Notes: generated by a model not told the origin, from the letters alone. A DNA stretch of 64,000 bases from Comamonas resistens (GCF_030064165.1 NZ_CP125947.1:2232001-2296000), one strand, 5' to 3'. Numbered from the stretch's first letter, positions 1-9,121 are shown. Numbers and translations are program-made.

Positions 1-972
1 ACTGCCGATGTGGGCAGCATCCACTTCAGCGGTGAAGACACCACCGATGTTCATGTGCGTGACCGCAACGTGGGCTTTGTGTTCCAGCACTATGCGTTGT
101 TCCGTCACATGACCGTGTTTGACAATGTGGCCTTTGGTCTGCGCGTCAAGCCGCGCAAGGAACGCCCCAGCGAAGCTGTGATCAAGGAGAAGGTCATGAA
201 GCTGCTCAAGCTGGTGCAGCTGGACTGGATTTCCGACCGCTATCCCTCCCAGCTCTCGGGCGGTCAGCGTCAGCGCATTGCACTGGCTCGTGCCCTGGCG
301 GTGGAGCCCAAGGTGCTGTTGCTGGACGAGCCCTTTGGCGCGCTGGATGCCAAGGTGCGCAAGGAGCTGCGCCGCTGGCTGCGCCAGTTGCACGACGAGT
401 TGCATGTGACTTCCATTTTCGTGACCCATGACCAGGAAGAGGCGCTGGAGGTAGCCGATCGCGTGGTTGTCATCAACCAGGGCAAGATCGAACAGGAGGG
501 CACGCCCCAGGAGGTCTGGGACAACCCGGCCACGCCTTTTGTCTACGGTTTCCTCGGCGATGTGAATCTGTTCAAGGGCCGTGCCAGCGATGGCCGGGTC
601 TATCTGGACGATGGCATGCAGCTGGACAGCTCGGATGCGCGCGGAGCCAATGACAGTCAGGCTTTTGCCTACGTGCGTCCCCATGATCTGGAGGTGGAGC
701 GTTATTCACCGGGTCAGAATCTTGACGCGCAAGGCCGCCCCACAGGCATCGTGGCCCAGCTGTCGAGAGCGATTGTGGTCGGCCCCATCGCAAGACTGGA
801 ACTTATTCCTTCCGAGAACACACCAAGCTCCGGTGATGCAGGGCAGGAGGCTTTGATCGAAGCCCAGATTCCTGCTCAGCAGTTCAAGGAAATGGGCCTG
901 CGCGAAGGTGAGACCCTGGTGGTCACGCCACGCCGCGCCAAAGTCTTTTTGGATGAGGCTGCGGGGATATAG
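1..972 (+). CDS. cysA: Sulfate/thiosulfate ABC transporter ATP-binding protein CysA (5' end outside window)
   Basis: This is the ATPase that powers sulfate/thiosulfate import at the inner membrane. The reading frame is open from base 1, so the N-terminus with the Walker A loop lies outside the window and 323 residues are visible. Seen here are the Q-loop region (FVFQHYALF), the ABC signature LSGGQRQR, Walker B VLLLDEP and the switch histidine in [11 protein letters not shown]-terminal TOBE-like regulatory region of about 130 residues follows. The GTG at position 10 is internal and not the real start. CysA proteins are usually about 350-365 residues, so only a few dozen residues are missing. 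The upstream neighbours are probably the CysT/CysW permeases, but they are not visible. Confidence 0.93.
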   Translation, partial: TADVGSIHFSGEDTTDVHVRDRNVGFVFQHYALFRHMTVFDNVAFGLRVKPRKERPSEAVIKEKVMKLLKLVQLDWISDRYPSQLSGGQRQRIALARALAVEPKVLLLDEPFGALDAKVRKELRRWLRQLHDELHVTSIFVTHDQEEALEVADRVVVINQGKIEQEGTPQEVWDNPATPFVYGFLGDVNLFKGRASDGRVYLDDGMQLDSSDARGANDSQAFAYVRPHDLEVERYSPGQNLDAQGRPTGIVAQLSRAIVVGPIARLELIPSENTPSSGDAGQEALIEAQIPAQQFKEMGLREGETLVVTPRRAKVFLDEAAGI

Positions 973-974
973 AC

Positions 975-1030
975 TTCCCCTGCGCGGCTGCGTCGCTTTC
1001 CCCGGAAGGGGGTGGCGCCTTCGCTGCAGG
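975..1030. repeat. Intergenic REP-like palindromic repeat, copy A
   Basis: The cysA-dsbB gap carries a GC-rich inverted repeat centred on a CCCC-GGAA-GGGG core (about 995-1012). Its reverse complement resembles the block at 58979-59009 (runs of C, TTC, runs of G, then AAAG and a GCG-rich arm). It appears to be one copy of a dispersed family and could form an RNA hairpin after cysA. Confidence 0.5.
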
Positions 1031-1124
1031 GCTGCCTTTGCTCGGCACCTCTGACATGGGCTGCGACTTGTTCGCAGCCCATGGTCGTTCATGAATCGGG
1101 TTTATTCGATGAAAGAGATAGCTG

Positions 1125-1625
1125 ATGCTTCAATGGTTTGAAACCGCGCCCCGGCGCATCCTGGCGCTGATCTGCGCTGCCTGTGTGGCCATGCTGGTGT
1201 TTGGCCTGTATCTGCAGCATGTGGTAGGGCTGGAGCCCTGCCCCATGTGCATCGTGCAGCGCTATGCACTGATTCTGGTAGCTATTTTCACAGGACTGGC
1301 AAGCCTTAGAGGCCAAAAAGGCTGGTGGATGAGCTTCGGTGTTCTGGCGCTGCTGACCAGCGGTTTCGGCGCCTTTGTCGCGGCACGCCAAAGCTGGCTG
1401 CAGTGGTATCCACCCGAGTTCGCCACCTGCGGCCGTGACTTCTATGGCATGATTGAGCACTACTCCTTCAGCCGCTCCATTCCCATGATCTTCCAGGGCT
1501 CGGGCGACTGCGCGGCCATTGACTGGACTTTGCTGGGCGGCTCGATTGCCAACTGGTCCTTTATCTGCTTCGCGCTGTTCTTCGTGCTCCTGGCCCTGCT
1601 TCTGGCCAAGGGTGGCAAGCGCTGA
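1125..1625 (+). CDS. dsbB: Disulfide bond formation protein B
   Basis: DsbB reoxidises periplasmic DsbA and passes the electrons to quinone in the inner membrane. The 166-residue protein has four predicted membrane helices. It has the two essential periplasmic cysteine pairs: C39/C42 in the motif CPMC, and C102 with C129 in the second loop. The conserved QR follows the CPMC motif. Length matches the family. It is followed at once by a terminator-like hairpin, so it is probably the last gene of its transcript. Confidence 0.95.
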   Translation: MLQWFETAPRRILALICAACVAMLVFGLYLQHVVGLEPCPMCIVQRYALILVAIFTGLASLRGQKGWWMSFGVLALLTSGFGAFVAARQSWLQWYPPEFATCGRDFYGMIEHYSFSRSIPMIFQGSGDCAAIDWTLLGGSIANWSFICFALFFVLLALLLAKGGKR

Positions 1626-1645
1626 GCGCCATCGGATCCCCAAAG

Positions 1646-1682
1646 AAAAAGCCCCTAGGCCATGCGGCCCCGGGGCCTTTTT
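1646..1682. terminator. Bidirectional rho-independent terminator after dsbB
   Basis: An A-run, a GC-rich arm (gcccc), a loop, a complementary arm (ggggc) and a T-run lie between the convergent dsbB and GST genes. The A-run and T-run pair, so it could work in both directions. Confidence 0.75.
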
Positions 1683-1699
1683 CATGGTCTGGAGGCGGC

Positions 1700-2389
1700 T
1701 CAGTCGCTTTCCGCGCTGCTGCCCATGAACACAGGGCCCGCCGTGCCGGGGACCCAGCCAGGATAGGTTTCCATCACCTCGGCAAACAGGGCAGAGTCGA
1801 TCCAGCGCTGCAGCCAATCCTGTAGATGAGGCCATGGCTGTTCGTTCCACTGGGCTTCGTCGATGCGGGCGTACTGACGCACGAAGGGGCGCAGCGCCAT
1901 GTCGGCCAGGCTCGGGTTCTGGCCAAACAGATAGCCGGAATCTTCCAGCTGGTCGTTGAGGTCGGACAACCAGGTCAGTGCATCGGCCTGGGCCTGGTTG
2001 ACGGCTTCGGCATTATGGCGCTCGGGGTATTTGCAGCGGTCCAGCGCCTGCTTGAAGAAGCTGTCATTGCGTTCTATCAGCGCCAGCATTTCCTCAAGGC
2101 TGCCCTCGGTCGGAGTCAGCCAGCTGTCGGGGTCGTTGCCACGCAGGGCGTGCAGCATGACTTCCAGGCTTTGATCAATCACCTGTCCATCCTGCAGCAC
2201 CAGCACAGGTACCGTGCCCTTGGGCGATGCGTCCAGCAAGGCCTGGGGCTTGTTGCGCAGATTGATTTCACGCAGCTCGCAGGCCAGGCCTGCATGTGCC
2301 AGCGCCAGACGGGCGCGGATGGCATAGGGGCAGCGGCGGAATGAGTACAGCGTGGGCAGGGCGGCGGGGGAGGGTGGTAAGTCGGACAT
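1700..2389 (-). CDS. Glutathione S-transferase family protein
   Basis: A 229-residue protein with an N-terminal thioredoxin-fold GST domain and an all-helical C-terminal domain. Near residue 20 it has RRCPYAIRARLAL, a Cys-Pro-Tyr-Ala active-site motif like that of glutaredoxin-2/omega-type GSTs. The cis-Pro GTVPVL and the acidic QS motif (DQSLEV) for glutathione binding are also present. A CPYA cysteine suggests thiol-transferase or deglutathionylation activity rather than classical conjugation; that is inference. The substrate is unknown. It is convergent with dsbB. Confidence 0.85.
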   Translation of the reverse strand: MSDLPPSPAALPTLYSFRRCPYAIRARLALAHAGLACELREINLRNKPQALLDASPKGTVPVLVLQDGQVIDQSLEVMLHALRGNDPDSWLTPTEGSLEEMLALIERNDSFFKQALDRCKYPERHNAEAVNQAQADALTWLSDLNDQLEDSGYLFGQNPSLADMALRPFVRQYARIDEAQWNEQPWPHLQDWLQRWIDSALFAEVMETYPGWVPGTAGPVFMGSSAESD

Positions 2390-2508
2390 GGAAACTTGGC
2401 CTCGGGAAAGAGAGGCGCAGAAAGGGGGCAGAATGCGCGGCCAGGCTGGCTAATGTACCTGTTGCCACGAAGCCTTGCATGGCCCTGTGCATAGGGCCAT
2501 GTCTGGGA

Positions 2509-5271
2509 CTATTTCGGTTGATCGCTGCTGTCCGTTGCGTCCAGGAGGCCTGCATCGCCGGTCGGTAACTCGCTCAGCCATTGCGCCAGCGGCATAGGTC
2601 GGCCGAACCAGTATCCCTGCAGACCCTGGCAGTGGTTGGCGGCCAGGAAGGCTGCCTGGGCTTGGGTTTCCACGCCTTCGGCAACCACGGCCAGACCGAG
2701 ATGGTGTGCGACCGAAAGTATGGACTGCACGATGGCGGTGTCGCTGGCGCTGCCGGGCGTGTCCTTCACAAAGCTCTTGTCGATCTTGAGTTCGTACAGC
2801 GGCAGGCGCTTGAGGTAGGCAAAGCTCGAATAGCCGGTGCCGAAGTCGTCGATCGCAAACCGCAGGCCCAGGTTCACGAGCTGCGTCATGCGCTCGGCCG
2901 TGTCGTCCACGGCGGCGATCAGCAGACTTTCCGTGACTTCCAGCACCAGACGCTCGGCAGGCACGCCCGTGCGCTCCAGCAGCGAAGCCATGCGCTCGAC
3001 AAAATCGTCCTGGCGAAACTGGAGCTGGCTCATGTTGACCGACAACGTGAGCTGTGGATGCGTGGCAGACAGCGCAGCCAATGTGGTGCAGGCCCGCTCC
3101 AGCACCCACTCTCCCAGACGCAGGATAAGGCCGGACTCTTCCGCCAGCGGGATGAACTGGTCCGGCGCTACCGCGCCGCGCTCAGGGTGGAACCAGCGCA
3201 GCAGCAGCTCTGCGCCAATGATTTGCCCCACCCCATTGACCTGTGACTGCGCGTAGATGGCAAACTGGCCCAGATCCCATGCGCGCTGCAGATCCTGCGC
3301 CAGGCTCAGCTCTTCCTGGGCACTGGCCTGCATCTCGGGCTCATAGAACGCCATGTGATTGCGTCCCGCAGCCTTGGCGCGGTACATGGCGGTATCGGCC
3401 TCCCGCAACATATCCTGGGCATCGGCCTGGCCGCGCGGAAACAGGGTGCCGCCAATGCTGCCCGTGCTGCTGTATGGGCGGTCCTGCAATGCATAAGGCG
3501 TGTCCAGCGCCTCGCGCAGACGTCTGGCCAGCGCTTCGGCTGCACGCCGGGCCGTTGCAAGGTCCTGTCCCAGGTCCTGGGCCAGCACCACGAATTCGTC
3601 GCCACCAAGACGGCCGACCAGGTCTTCGGGCCGCAGCAGGTCCTGTAGGCGCCGGGCCACCTGTATCAGCAGCGTGTCGCCCATGGCGTGGCCTTGAGCA
3701 TCGTTGATGCGCTTGAAGTGGTCCAGGTCGATGAAGAACAGTGCTCCCATGCTTTCGTTGCGCCGAGCTCGCGTCAGCGCATGCTGGGCCTGTTCCACGA
3801 GCATGCGGCGGTTGGGCAGGCCGGTGAGTGCGTCGTAGTAGGCCAGACGGTGGGTGCGGGACTCCGCCTCCTTGCGCTCGGTAATATCGCGCGACAAGGC
3901 AATGAACGTGGGCTGGTCGCCGGGCTGTTCACCCTGCTTGCGTGCGATAGACAACTCGAACCAGTGCGTGCTGCCATCCGCCACGCGTAGTGGAAACTGC
4001 CAGCCGCGCGTGTTCCCGTCGCGTTCAGCCTGGGCGATGGCGTTCATATAAGCGGATGCGGCCTCGGGCGGCACGACTTCGGAAAGCAGGCGGCCCAGGA
4101 AATCGTCTGGAGGCGAGTGCAGCAGATCGCTGCGCGACGTGCGATGGCGCAGCAGACGCCCGTCGCGCGACAGCTCGAACAACAGGTCGGGGATGGCGCT
4201 GAGCGTGCTTTCCAGCTCGTCACGGGCGCTGCGCAGTTCCTGAGTCATGTTTCCGGCCAGTTGCTCCGCACGGTCACGTGCCGTCATGAGCACCCAGGCG
4301 AACCAGCCCGTGGCCAGGCTCAGAACCGCGCCAAGTGCCGCCACCACGGTGCTGTGCTGGTGGTCCGTGCGCTGTGAAAACGCGGCGGTGGGCGACATGG
4401 CCAGTGTCCAGGTGCGCCCGCCCACCTCGAAGTGGCGCAGCGTGGTCACGGCATTCGGTGCAGGCTTTGCATCCAGGACGAAAAGCCGATTCGCAGGGTC
4501 TGCATCGGGCGCATCGTAGATGGTGAGGGCCACGTCGGGCGCAAATTCCGGAGTCAGACTGTGAACGATGTCCTTGACCCGGAACGGCAGGCTTGCCCAG
4601 CCGCGCAGGGCAGCCGATTTTGCGCCGTGGCTGTACAGGGGCATATAAAGCACCGAGGAAATGTCCTGGTTGCGGTCGGTGTTCCTGTCCCGCGCCAGCA
4701 CATAGCCTCGGCTCAAGGCTGGCTGCCCTGTGGCGGCACTTTGTGCCATGGCCTCGCGGGCCACATTGATGGTGTTGAGGTCGAAGCCCAGCGCAGCGCG
4801 CTTGCTCTCGCTCCAGGGCTCGATCTGCGTCATCGGGGCATAGGCTTCGCGCACGCCCGCAGGATGAACGTGGTAGTCGGCCATCCCGTCGGCACGCATC
4901 CGGGCCTCGTGGGCGTGGAGTTCTCGCGCCGGCACATGGGCAATCAGGGACACGCTGGCAAGGCCCGGGCGCGTTTCCTCCAGGTGCAGGGCTTGCATGT
5001 AGGAGCGGAATTCGCCGGGGCTCACGAATTCGGAGGCATCGAAATAGCCCTTGATACCACGCAGCACGATCTCGTAGGAGGCCATGCGGTCCTGGAGGCT
5101 GCTGGAAATCTGCTCCACCGCCAGGTCGAAATTGCGGCGCTCGCGCTCATGTGCGGCCTGGTTTTCGCTGTGCCAGTAAAGATAGGTCAGCCCCAGCATG
5201 ACAGCGCAGAGCAAGACGGCCAGCAATGCCTGTAGCCCGATGCGAGAGCAGGGCGAGGAGCGATGGTTCAT
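2509..5271 (-). CDS. CHASE-PAS-GGDEF-EAL membrane c-di-GMP signalling protein
   Basis: A 920-residue protein. An N-terminal membrane helix (about residues 11-30) is followed by a CHASE-type periplasmic sensor domain, a second helix near residue 310, a PAS domain, a GGDEF domain and an EAL domain. The GGDEF motif (RLGGDEF, about residue 553) is intact and is preceded by an RxxD inhibitory site (RPED). The EAL signature reads ELL (GAELLLRW), which keeps the catalytic Glu, and DDFGTGYSS is present near residue 806. Both synthesis and hydrolysis of c-di-GMP are therefore possible. The start at 5271 (MNHRSS) was chosen because the helix begins soon after it. A longer frame to 5361 runs through the repeat and is unlikely. 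The ligand is unknown. Confidence 0.9.
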   Translation of the reverse strand: MNHRSSPCSRIGLQALLAVLLCAVMLGLTYLYWHSENQAAHERERRNFDLAVEQISSSLQDRMASYEIVLRGIKGYFDASEFVSPGEFRSYMQALHLEETRPGLASVSLIAHVPARELHAHEARMRADGMADYHVHPAGVREAYAPMTQIEPWSESKRAALGFDLNTINVAREAMAQSAATGQPALSRGYVLARDRNTDRNQDISSVLYMPLYSHGAKSAALRGWASLPFRVKDIVHSLTPEFAPDVALTIYDAPDADPANRLFVLDAKPAPNAVTTLRHFEVGGRTWTLAMSPTAAFSQRTDHQHSTVVAALGAVLSLATGWFAWVLMTARDRAEQLAGNMTQELRSARDELESTLSAIPDLLFELSRDGRLLRHRTSRSDLLHSPPDDFLGRLLSEVVPPEAASAYMNAIAQAERDGNTRGWQFPLRVADGSTHWFELSIARKQGEQPGDQPTFIALSRDITERKEAESRTHRLAYYDALTGLPNRRMLVEQAQHALTRARRNESMGALFFIDLDHFKRINDAQGHAMGDTLLIQVARRLQDLLRPEDLVGRLGGDEFVVLAQDLGQDLATARRAAEALARRLREALDTPYALQDRPYSSTGSIGGTLFPRGQADAQDMLREADTAMYRAKAAGRNHMAFYEPEMQASAQEELSLAQDLQRAWDLGQFAIYAQSQVNGVGQIIGAELLLRWFHPERGAVAPDQFIPLAEESGLILRLGEWVLERACTTLAALSATHPQLTLSVNMSQLQFRQDDFVERMASLLERTGVPAERLVLEVTESLLIAAVDDTAERMTQLVNLGLRFAIDDFGTGYSSFAYLKRLPLYELKIDKSFVKDTPGSASDTAIVQSILSVAHHLGLAVVAEGVETQAQAAFLAANHCQGLQGYWFGRPMPLAQWLSELPTGDAGLLDATDSSDQPK

Positions 5272-5323
5272 GAGCGACAGATGCGTGGGGCGGCGGGGTT
5301 CAGGTTGAAATGAATATCCGTAG

Positions 5324-5399
5324 GACTTACGCAAACAAGGATGTACAAGGAATATGCCCATAGGGCAAACGTCTTGCCTGAACCTGATTTGCGTAAGTC
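5324..5399. repeat. 76-bp palindromic repeat element, copy 1
   Basis: This block starts with GACTTACGCAAAC and ends with TTTGCGTAAGTC, a 12-bp terminal inverted repeat, with a largely non-palindromic centre. The copy at 5488-5563 has the same length, orientation and ends. It looks like a miniature transposable or REP-type element and contains no gene. Confidence 0.8.
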
Positions 5400-5487
5400 G
5401 TGATCCGGTAACCGCAAGTATGCAGGCTCAGCGGTGCCCCTTTGTTACCTGCAGACGGCCTGGCGTGATATGGCGCAATTCTGTTGG

Positions 5488-5563
5488 GACTTGCGCAAAC
5501 AGGGATGTACCGGGGCGCTTCCCTTGTGGAAAAACGCTTGCCCGGGCCTGATTTGCGTAAGTC
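5488..5563. repeat. 76-bp palindromic repeat element, copy 2
   Basis: Second copy of the element at 5324-5399, with exactly the same length. It begins GACTTGCGCAAAC (one change in the inverted repeat) and ends TTTGCGTAAGTC. The first 23 and last 30 bases are nearly the same in both copies, while the centre differs. It lies just downstream of the ampR stop codon. Confidence 0.8.
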
Positions 5564-5576
5564 GTACCTGAGCCTC

Positions 5577-6491
5577 TCAGGCCGAATCCTGATCAAGTGC
5601 TTCGGCCGGCAAGCTGTTTGCCGAAGCCCCTTCATGCTGTAACTGCGCCAACAGCCAGTGCCTGAAGGTCTGCAGCGCAGAGCTGGCTTGGCGCGACTTG
5701 AGATGGGTGAGCCAGTAGGCACCGGTGTTCACCTCCTGCGCAAAAGGCCGCACCAGCCGACCCTGGTTCAGCATGTGCTCGAACAGGCGCGTGGGCAGCA
5801 GCGCAATGCCGGCTCCCTGGGCAGCGGCCTCGGCCAGGGTCAGCGAGGAATCGAACATGGCGCCGCGCGCCAGCGGCGCCGGCTGTCCGGCTGCCGCAAA
5901 CCAGCCTTCCCATTCCTGCGCGCGGTAGGAGCGCAGCAGCGTCTGGCTGGCCAGGTCGCCGGGATGGCGCAGGCGTTGGGCCAGGGCCGGTGTGCACATG
6001 GGCGACAGCGGTGCACGCAGCAGCATGTCGGCACGCGTGCCGTGCCAGGAGCCATCGCCGAAGCGTACGGCTGCATCCAGCCCTTCGCCGGCCAGATCCA
6101 CGCGGTTGTTGTTCGTAAGCAGGCGCAGGTCGATATAGGGGTGCAATTGCTGGAACTCGCTCAGGCGCGGTATCAGCCATCCGATGGCAAATGTGCCCAC
6201 GACACCCACGGTCAGGATTTCACGCGGCCTGGGTTCTGCCAGTTGCTGCAGCGACAGGGCAATGCGCTCAAAGCTCTGGGACACAGCAGGCCATAGGGCA
6301 TGGCCTTCGTCGGTCAGCGCCAAGCCTCGCGGCAGGCGGCGAAACAGTGGCTTGCCCAGGCGTTCTTCGAGGTTGCGGATGTGCTGGCTGACGGCGGCCT
6401 GGGTGACGTGGAGTTCCTCGGCGGCGCGGGTCAGGCTCAGGTGGCGTGCTGCGGCATCGAACATGCGCAGGGCATTGAGGGGCAGCTGCAT
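5577..6491 (-). CDS. ampR: LysR-family regulator of beta-lactamase, AmpR-like
   Basis: A 304-residue LysR-type regulator, divergent from a class A beta-lactamase gene. The N-terminal winged HTH (NALRMFDAAARHLSLTRAA) is typical of the GcvA/AmpR group. The C-terminal part has AmpR-like features, notably RPFAQEVNTGAYWLTHLKSR near the end. By analogy with AmpR/PenR, it would respond to muropeptides or UDP-MurNAc-pentapeptide and control bla induction; that is inferred from similarity and gene order. The start at 6491 matches the usual LysR beginning (MQLPLNALRMF). Confidence 0.88.
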   Translation of the reverse strand: MQLPLNALRMFDAAARHLSLTRAAEELHVTQAAVSQHIRNLEERLGKPLFRRLPRGLALTDEGHALWPAVSQSFERIALSLQQLAEPRPREILTVGVVGTFAIGWLIPRLSEFQQLHPYIDLRLLTNNNRVDLAGEGLDAAVRFGDGSWHGTRADMLLRAPLSPMCTPALAQRLRHPGDLASQTLLRSYRAQEWEGWFAAAGQPAPLARGAMFDSSLTLAEAAAQGAGIALLPTRLFEHMLNQGRLVRPFAQEVNTGAYWLTHLKSRQASSALQTFRHWLLAQLQHEGASANSLPAEALDQDSA

Positions 6492-6495
6492 GGAT

Positions 6496-6510
6496 ATAAG
6501 TTTATCTAAT
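6496..6510. promoter_or_regulatory. Candidate LysR-type (T-N11-A) operator between ampR and bla
   Basis: ATAAGTTTATCTAAT is an imperfect dyad (ATAAG/CTAAT) containing the T-N11-A signature of LysR regulators. It sits next to the ampR start and about 60 bp upstream of a possible bla promoter. Location and symmetry support it; binding is not shown. Confidence 0.5.
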
Positions 6511-6532
6511 GGATGGTGTTAAATATTGTCGC

Positions 6533-6561
6533 TGGTTCAATCCAATTGCGGCTTCTACACT
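6533..6561 (+). promoter_or_regulatory. Possible sigma-70 promoter of the beta-lactamase gene
   Basis: TGGTTC, a 17-bp spacer and TACACT form a weak -35/-10 pair. A ribosome-binding site (agagga, about 6584-6589) precedes the ATG at 6594. A weak promoter would fit an inducible gene. Confidence 0.3.
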
Positions 6562-6593
6562 GGGAGGATCAAAAATAAAGCAAAGAGGAACTT

Positions 6594-7499
6594 ATGCAAA
6601 GACGTCATCTTCTGGCATCCGGGCTGATGTTGGGGCTGGGCTCCTGGGGTTTGTCCGGCTGTGCCTCGAATACCCAAAAATGGTCCACCTCCAGTCTGCT
6701 GCAGACCAAGGATCTGGCCAGGCTGGAAGTGTCCTCCGGCGGGCGCCTGGGTCTGCATATGCTGGACACGGCCACAGGCTTCGAGGCAGGTTGGCGCAGC
6801 CAGGAGCGCTTTCCCATGTGCAGCACTTTTAAGACCCTGCTGGCTGCCCATGTTCTGCATGAGGCGCAGAACGGGGGGCCGCAGTTGCAGCGCCTCTATC
6901 AGTTCCAGCGCACTGACTTGGTGCCCTGGTCGCCGGTAACGGAAAAGCATGTGGGCACCGACGCAGGGATGACGCTGCAGCAGCTGTGCGAAGCCGCCGT
7001 CGTGGTGAGCGACAACACTGCGGCCAATCTGCTGCTCAAGGCTTCCGGCGGGCCTGCGGGGCTGACAGCATGGCTGCGTGAGCTGGGTGATGGCCAGACC
7101 AGGCTGGATCGGCATGAACCCGAACTCAACACGGCCATAGCAGGTGATGAGCGCGACAGCACCACGCCTGCGGCCATGCTCAGCACCTTGCACAAGCTGC
7201 TGTTGGGATCTGTGCTTTCAGATTCGGGGCGAGTCTTGCTGCAGCAGTGGCTGCTGGAAAGCCGCACGGGCGACAAGCGCCTGCGGGCAGGTATGCCTGC
7301 AGACTGGAAGGTGGGTGGCAAGACCGGCAGCGGCGAAAACGGCACGGCCAACGACACCTTGATCGTCTGGCCGGCAGCTCAGGCAGCGCCACTGCTGGTG
7401 ACCGCCTATCTCACGGGCAGCCATCTTCCAGCAGAAGGCCGCGACGCGGTTCTGGCCCAGGCAGGCGATGTGGTACGGCGCTGGTATCAGGAGCTCTGA
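6594..7499 (+). CDS. Class A serine beta-lactamase with lipoprotein-type signal
   Basis: A 301-residue class A beta-lactamase that hydrolyses beta-lactams in the periplasm. Catalytic motifs are complete: STFK (Ser77/Lys80, Ambler S70/K73), SDN at 139-141, the omega-loop Glu in HEPELN (E175, Ambler 166) and KTG at 243-245. The signal has a twin arginine (R3-R4) and a lipobox LSGC (20-23), which suggests Tat export and lipidation. A Cys precedes the active Ser (Ambler 69), but position 238 is Gly, so the KPC-type 69-238 disulfide is absent. The gene is divergent from ampR and probably inducible. The hydrolysis spectrum cannot be told from sequence alone. Confidence 0.93.
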   Translation: MQRRHLLASGLMLGLGSWGLSGCASNTQKWSTSSLLQTKDLARLEVSSGGRLGLHMLDTATGFEAGWRSQERFPMCSTFKTLLAAHVLHEAQNGGPQLQRLYQFQRTDLVPWSPVTEKHVGTDAGMTLQQLCEAAVVVSDNTAANLLLKASGGPAGLTAWLRELGDGQTRLDRHEPELNTAIAGDERDSTTPAAMLSTLHKLLLGSVLSDSGRVLLQQWLLESRTGDKRLRAGMPADWKVGGKTGSGENGTANDTLIVWPAAQAAPLLVTAYLTGSHLPAEGRDAVLAQAGDVVRRWYQEL

Positions 7500-7627
7500 T
7501 TGCCCTGAAGCCTTCATCGCGCGGGCGGGCGCCACACCATCGATGTGGCAATTGCCAATGTGCGTGATATGAGTTGGGGCGCAGAATAGGTCCATTGACC
7601 GCATGCTGTCCCCATCTCGCCTCGCCC

Positions 7628-9121
7628 ATGCAACAAGAGCCAGATTTTTTCCATAACCTCAATGAAGAAATACGTGACGGCAAGCGCTGGCTGGAGCGTA
7701 CCGTCGTTCTGGCCTATGCCGCTGCCGCGGGCCTGAGTGTTGTCGCCTTCACGCTGCTGGCCGACGCCGCCTTCGGCTTTTTCGAGCGCATCTATCAGTG
7801 GAATGGCGGCTGGCTGGTGCTGCTGTGGATGCCGGCTATCACGGCAGCGGCTGTCTGGGCCACGCGCAAATGGGCGCCAGGGGCCGGGGGCTCGGGCATT
7901 CCGCAGGTGATTGCGACGCTGGAGCCCTCGGTCGATGCAAGCTTGCGCAAGCGCTTTGTGTCCCTGTGGCTGTCGTTTTCCAAGATTGTCCTGTCCAGTA
8001 CCGGCTTTCTGGCGGGCCTGTCCATCGGGCGCGAGGGGCCATCCGTGCAGGTGGCCGCCGGTGTCATGCATTCGGCAAGGCGCTGGCTGGGGCCCAACTC
8101 CGCCATCAATACCCATGCGCTGCTGGTGGCAGGCGGCGCGGCCGGCATTGCCGCGGCTTTCAATGCGCCGCTGGCCGGGGTGGTGTTTGCCATCGAAGAG
8201 CTGTCGCGCAGGCTGGAGTCACGCTCCAGTGGTCTGATCATTGCGGCCATTGTGCTGGCCGGCCTGATGGGGGTGTCGGTATTCGGCAATCTCAGCTACT
8301 TTGGTCGCATTCGCGTGCAGGAGCTGAGCTGGAATGATTTGCTGCCCTGTCTGGCGGTGGCTCTGACCTGCGGTGTGCTGGGCGGCTTGTTTGCCAAGCT
8401 GATGACGATTTCCCTGACCTCTTCGACGGAGCGGCTCAACAAGCTCAAGTCCCGTTTCCCGATTCGGTTTGCGGCGGCGCTGGCGCTGCTCATCGCCATC
8501 ATCGGTCTGGTTACGGGCGGCGCCACATTTGGCGCGGGTTCCGAAGCGGTCAAGCACATGCTCCAGGGCGAGGCCGATGTGCCCGAGTTCTATGTCACGC
8601 TCAAGTTCATTGCGACCTGGCTGTCGGCCTGGGTCGGTGTGCCTGGCGGCATTTTTGCGCCCTCGCTGTCCATAGGTGCCGGTGTCGGCAACAACGTGGC
8701 CTCGATTGTCGGAACGACGGATATAGCGCCCGCCTTGATTGCAATGGGCATGGCCGCTTTTCTGGCTGCTGTCACCCAGGCGCCGCTGACGGCTTTCATC
8801 ATCGTGATGGAGATGGTCGATGGTCACTCGCTGGTACTGAGCCTGATGGCTTCGGCCATGATTGCCAGCATGATCTCGCGCATGATCGCGCGGCCGCTGT
8901 ATGAATCGCTGGCTCTGCACATGCTCAATGTGGCCAAGGCTTCCATGGTCCTGCCGGAGCCGCCGGCCCAGGATCAGACCGGACCGGACAGTCAGGCGCA
9001 AGACTCGGACCTCATGCCGGAAGACGTGGTGGAGGAGCAGCCAGCTCGGCAGCGCGAGCTGGAGTTCGACGCACAGCCGGATGCCGAAGCCCGGGATGCG
9101 GGAAATACTCCGCGCAGCTGA
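7628..9121 (+). CDS. ClC-family chloride/proton antiporter
   Basis: A 497-residue multi-pass membrane protein with all three ClC selectivity-filter motifs: GSGIP, GREGPSVQ (with the gating glutamate) and GGIFAPSLSIGAG. The IEEL after FNAPLAGVVFA carries the internal proton glutamate of exchangers, and the late RPLYESL holds the conserved Tyr. This points to an H+/Cl- antiporter rather than a channel. No CBS domain follows; the C-terminus is a roughly 60-residue polar, Glu/Gln-rich tail. The ATG at 7628 (MQQEPDFF) fits the family better than an in-frame upstream codon at 7574. The physiological role (acid resistance or ion balance) is unknown. Confidence 0.93.
   Translation: MQQEPDFFHNLNEEIRDGKRWLERTVVLAYAAAAGLSVVAFTLLADAAFGFFERIYQWNGGWLVLLWMPAITAAAVWATRKWAPGAGGSGIPQVIATLEPSVDASLRKRFVSLWLSFSKIVLSSTGFLAGLSIGREGPSVQVAAGVMHSARRWLGPNSAINTHALLVAGGAAGIAAAFNAPLAGVVFAIEELSRRLESRSSGLIIAAIVLAGLMGVSVFGNLSYFGRIRVQELSWNDLLPCLAVALTCGVLGGLFAKLMTISLTSSTERLNKLKSRFPIRFAAALALLIAIIGLVTGGATFGAGSEAVKHMLQGEADVPEFYVTLKFIATWLSAWVGVPGGIFAPSLSIGAGVGNNVASIVGTTDIAPALIAMGMAAFLAAVTQAPLTAFIIVMEMVDGHSLVLSLMASAMIASMISRMIARPLYESLALHMLNVAKASMVLPEPPAQDQTGPDSQAQDSDLMPEDVVEEQPARQRELEFDAQPDAEARDAGNTPRS

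Noticed and set aside
5327..5722. Minus-strand open frame over the two palindromic repeats
   Set aside because: It crosses both repeats and part of ampR in a different frame, with no protein-like composition.
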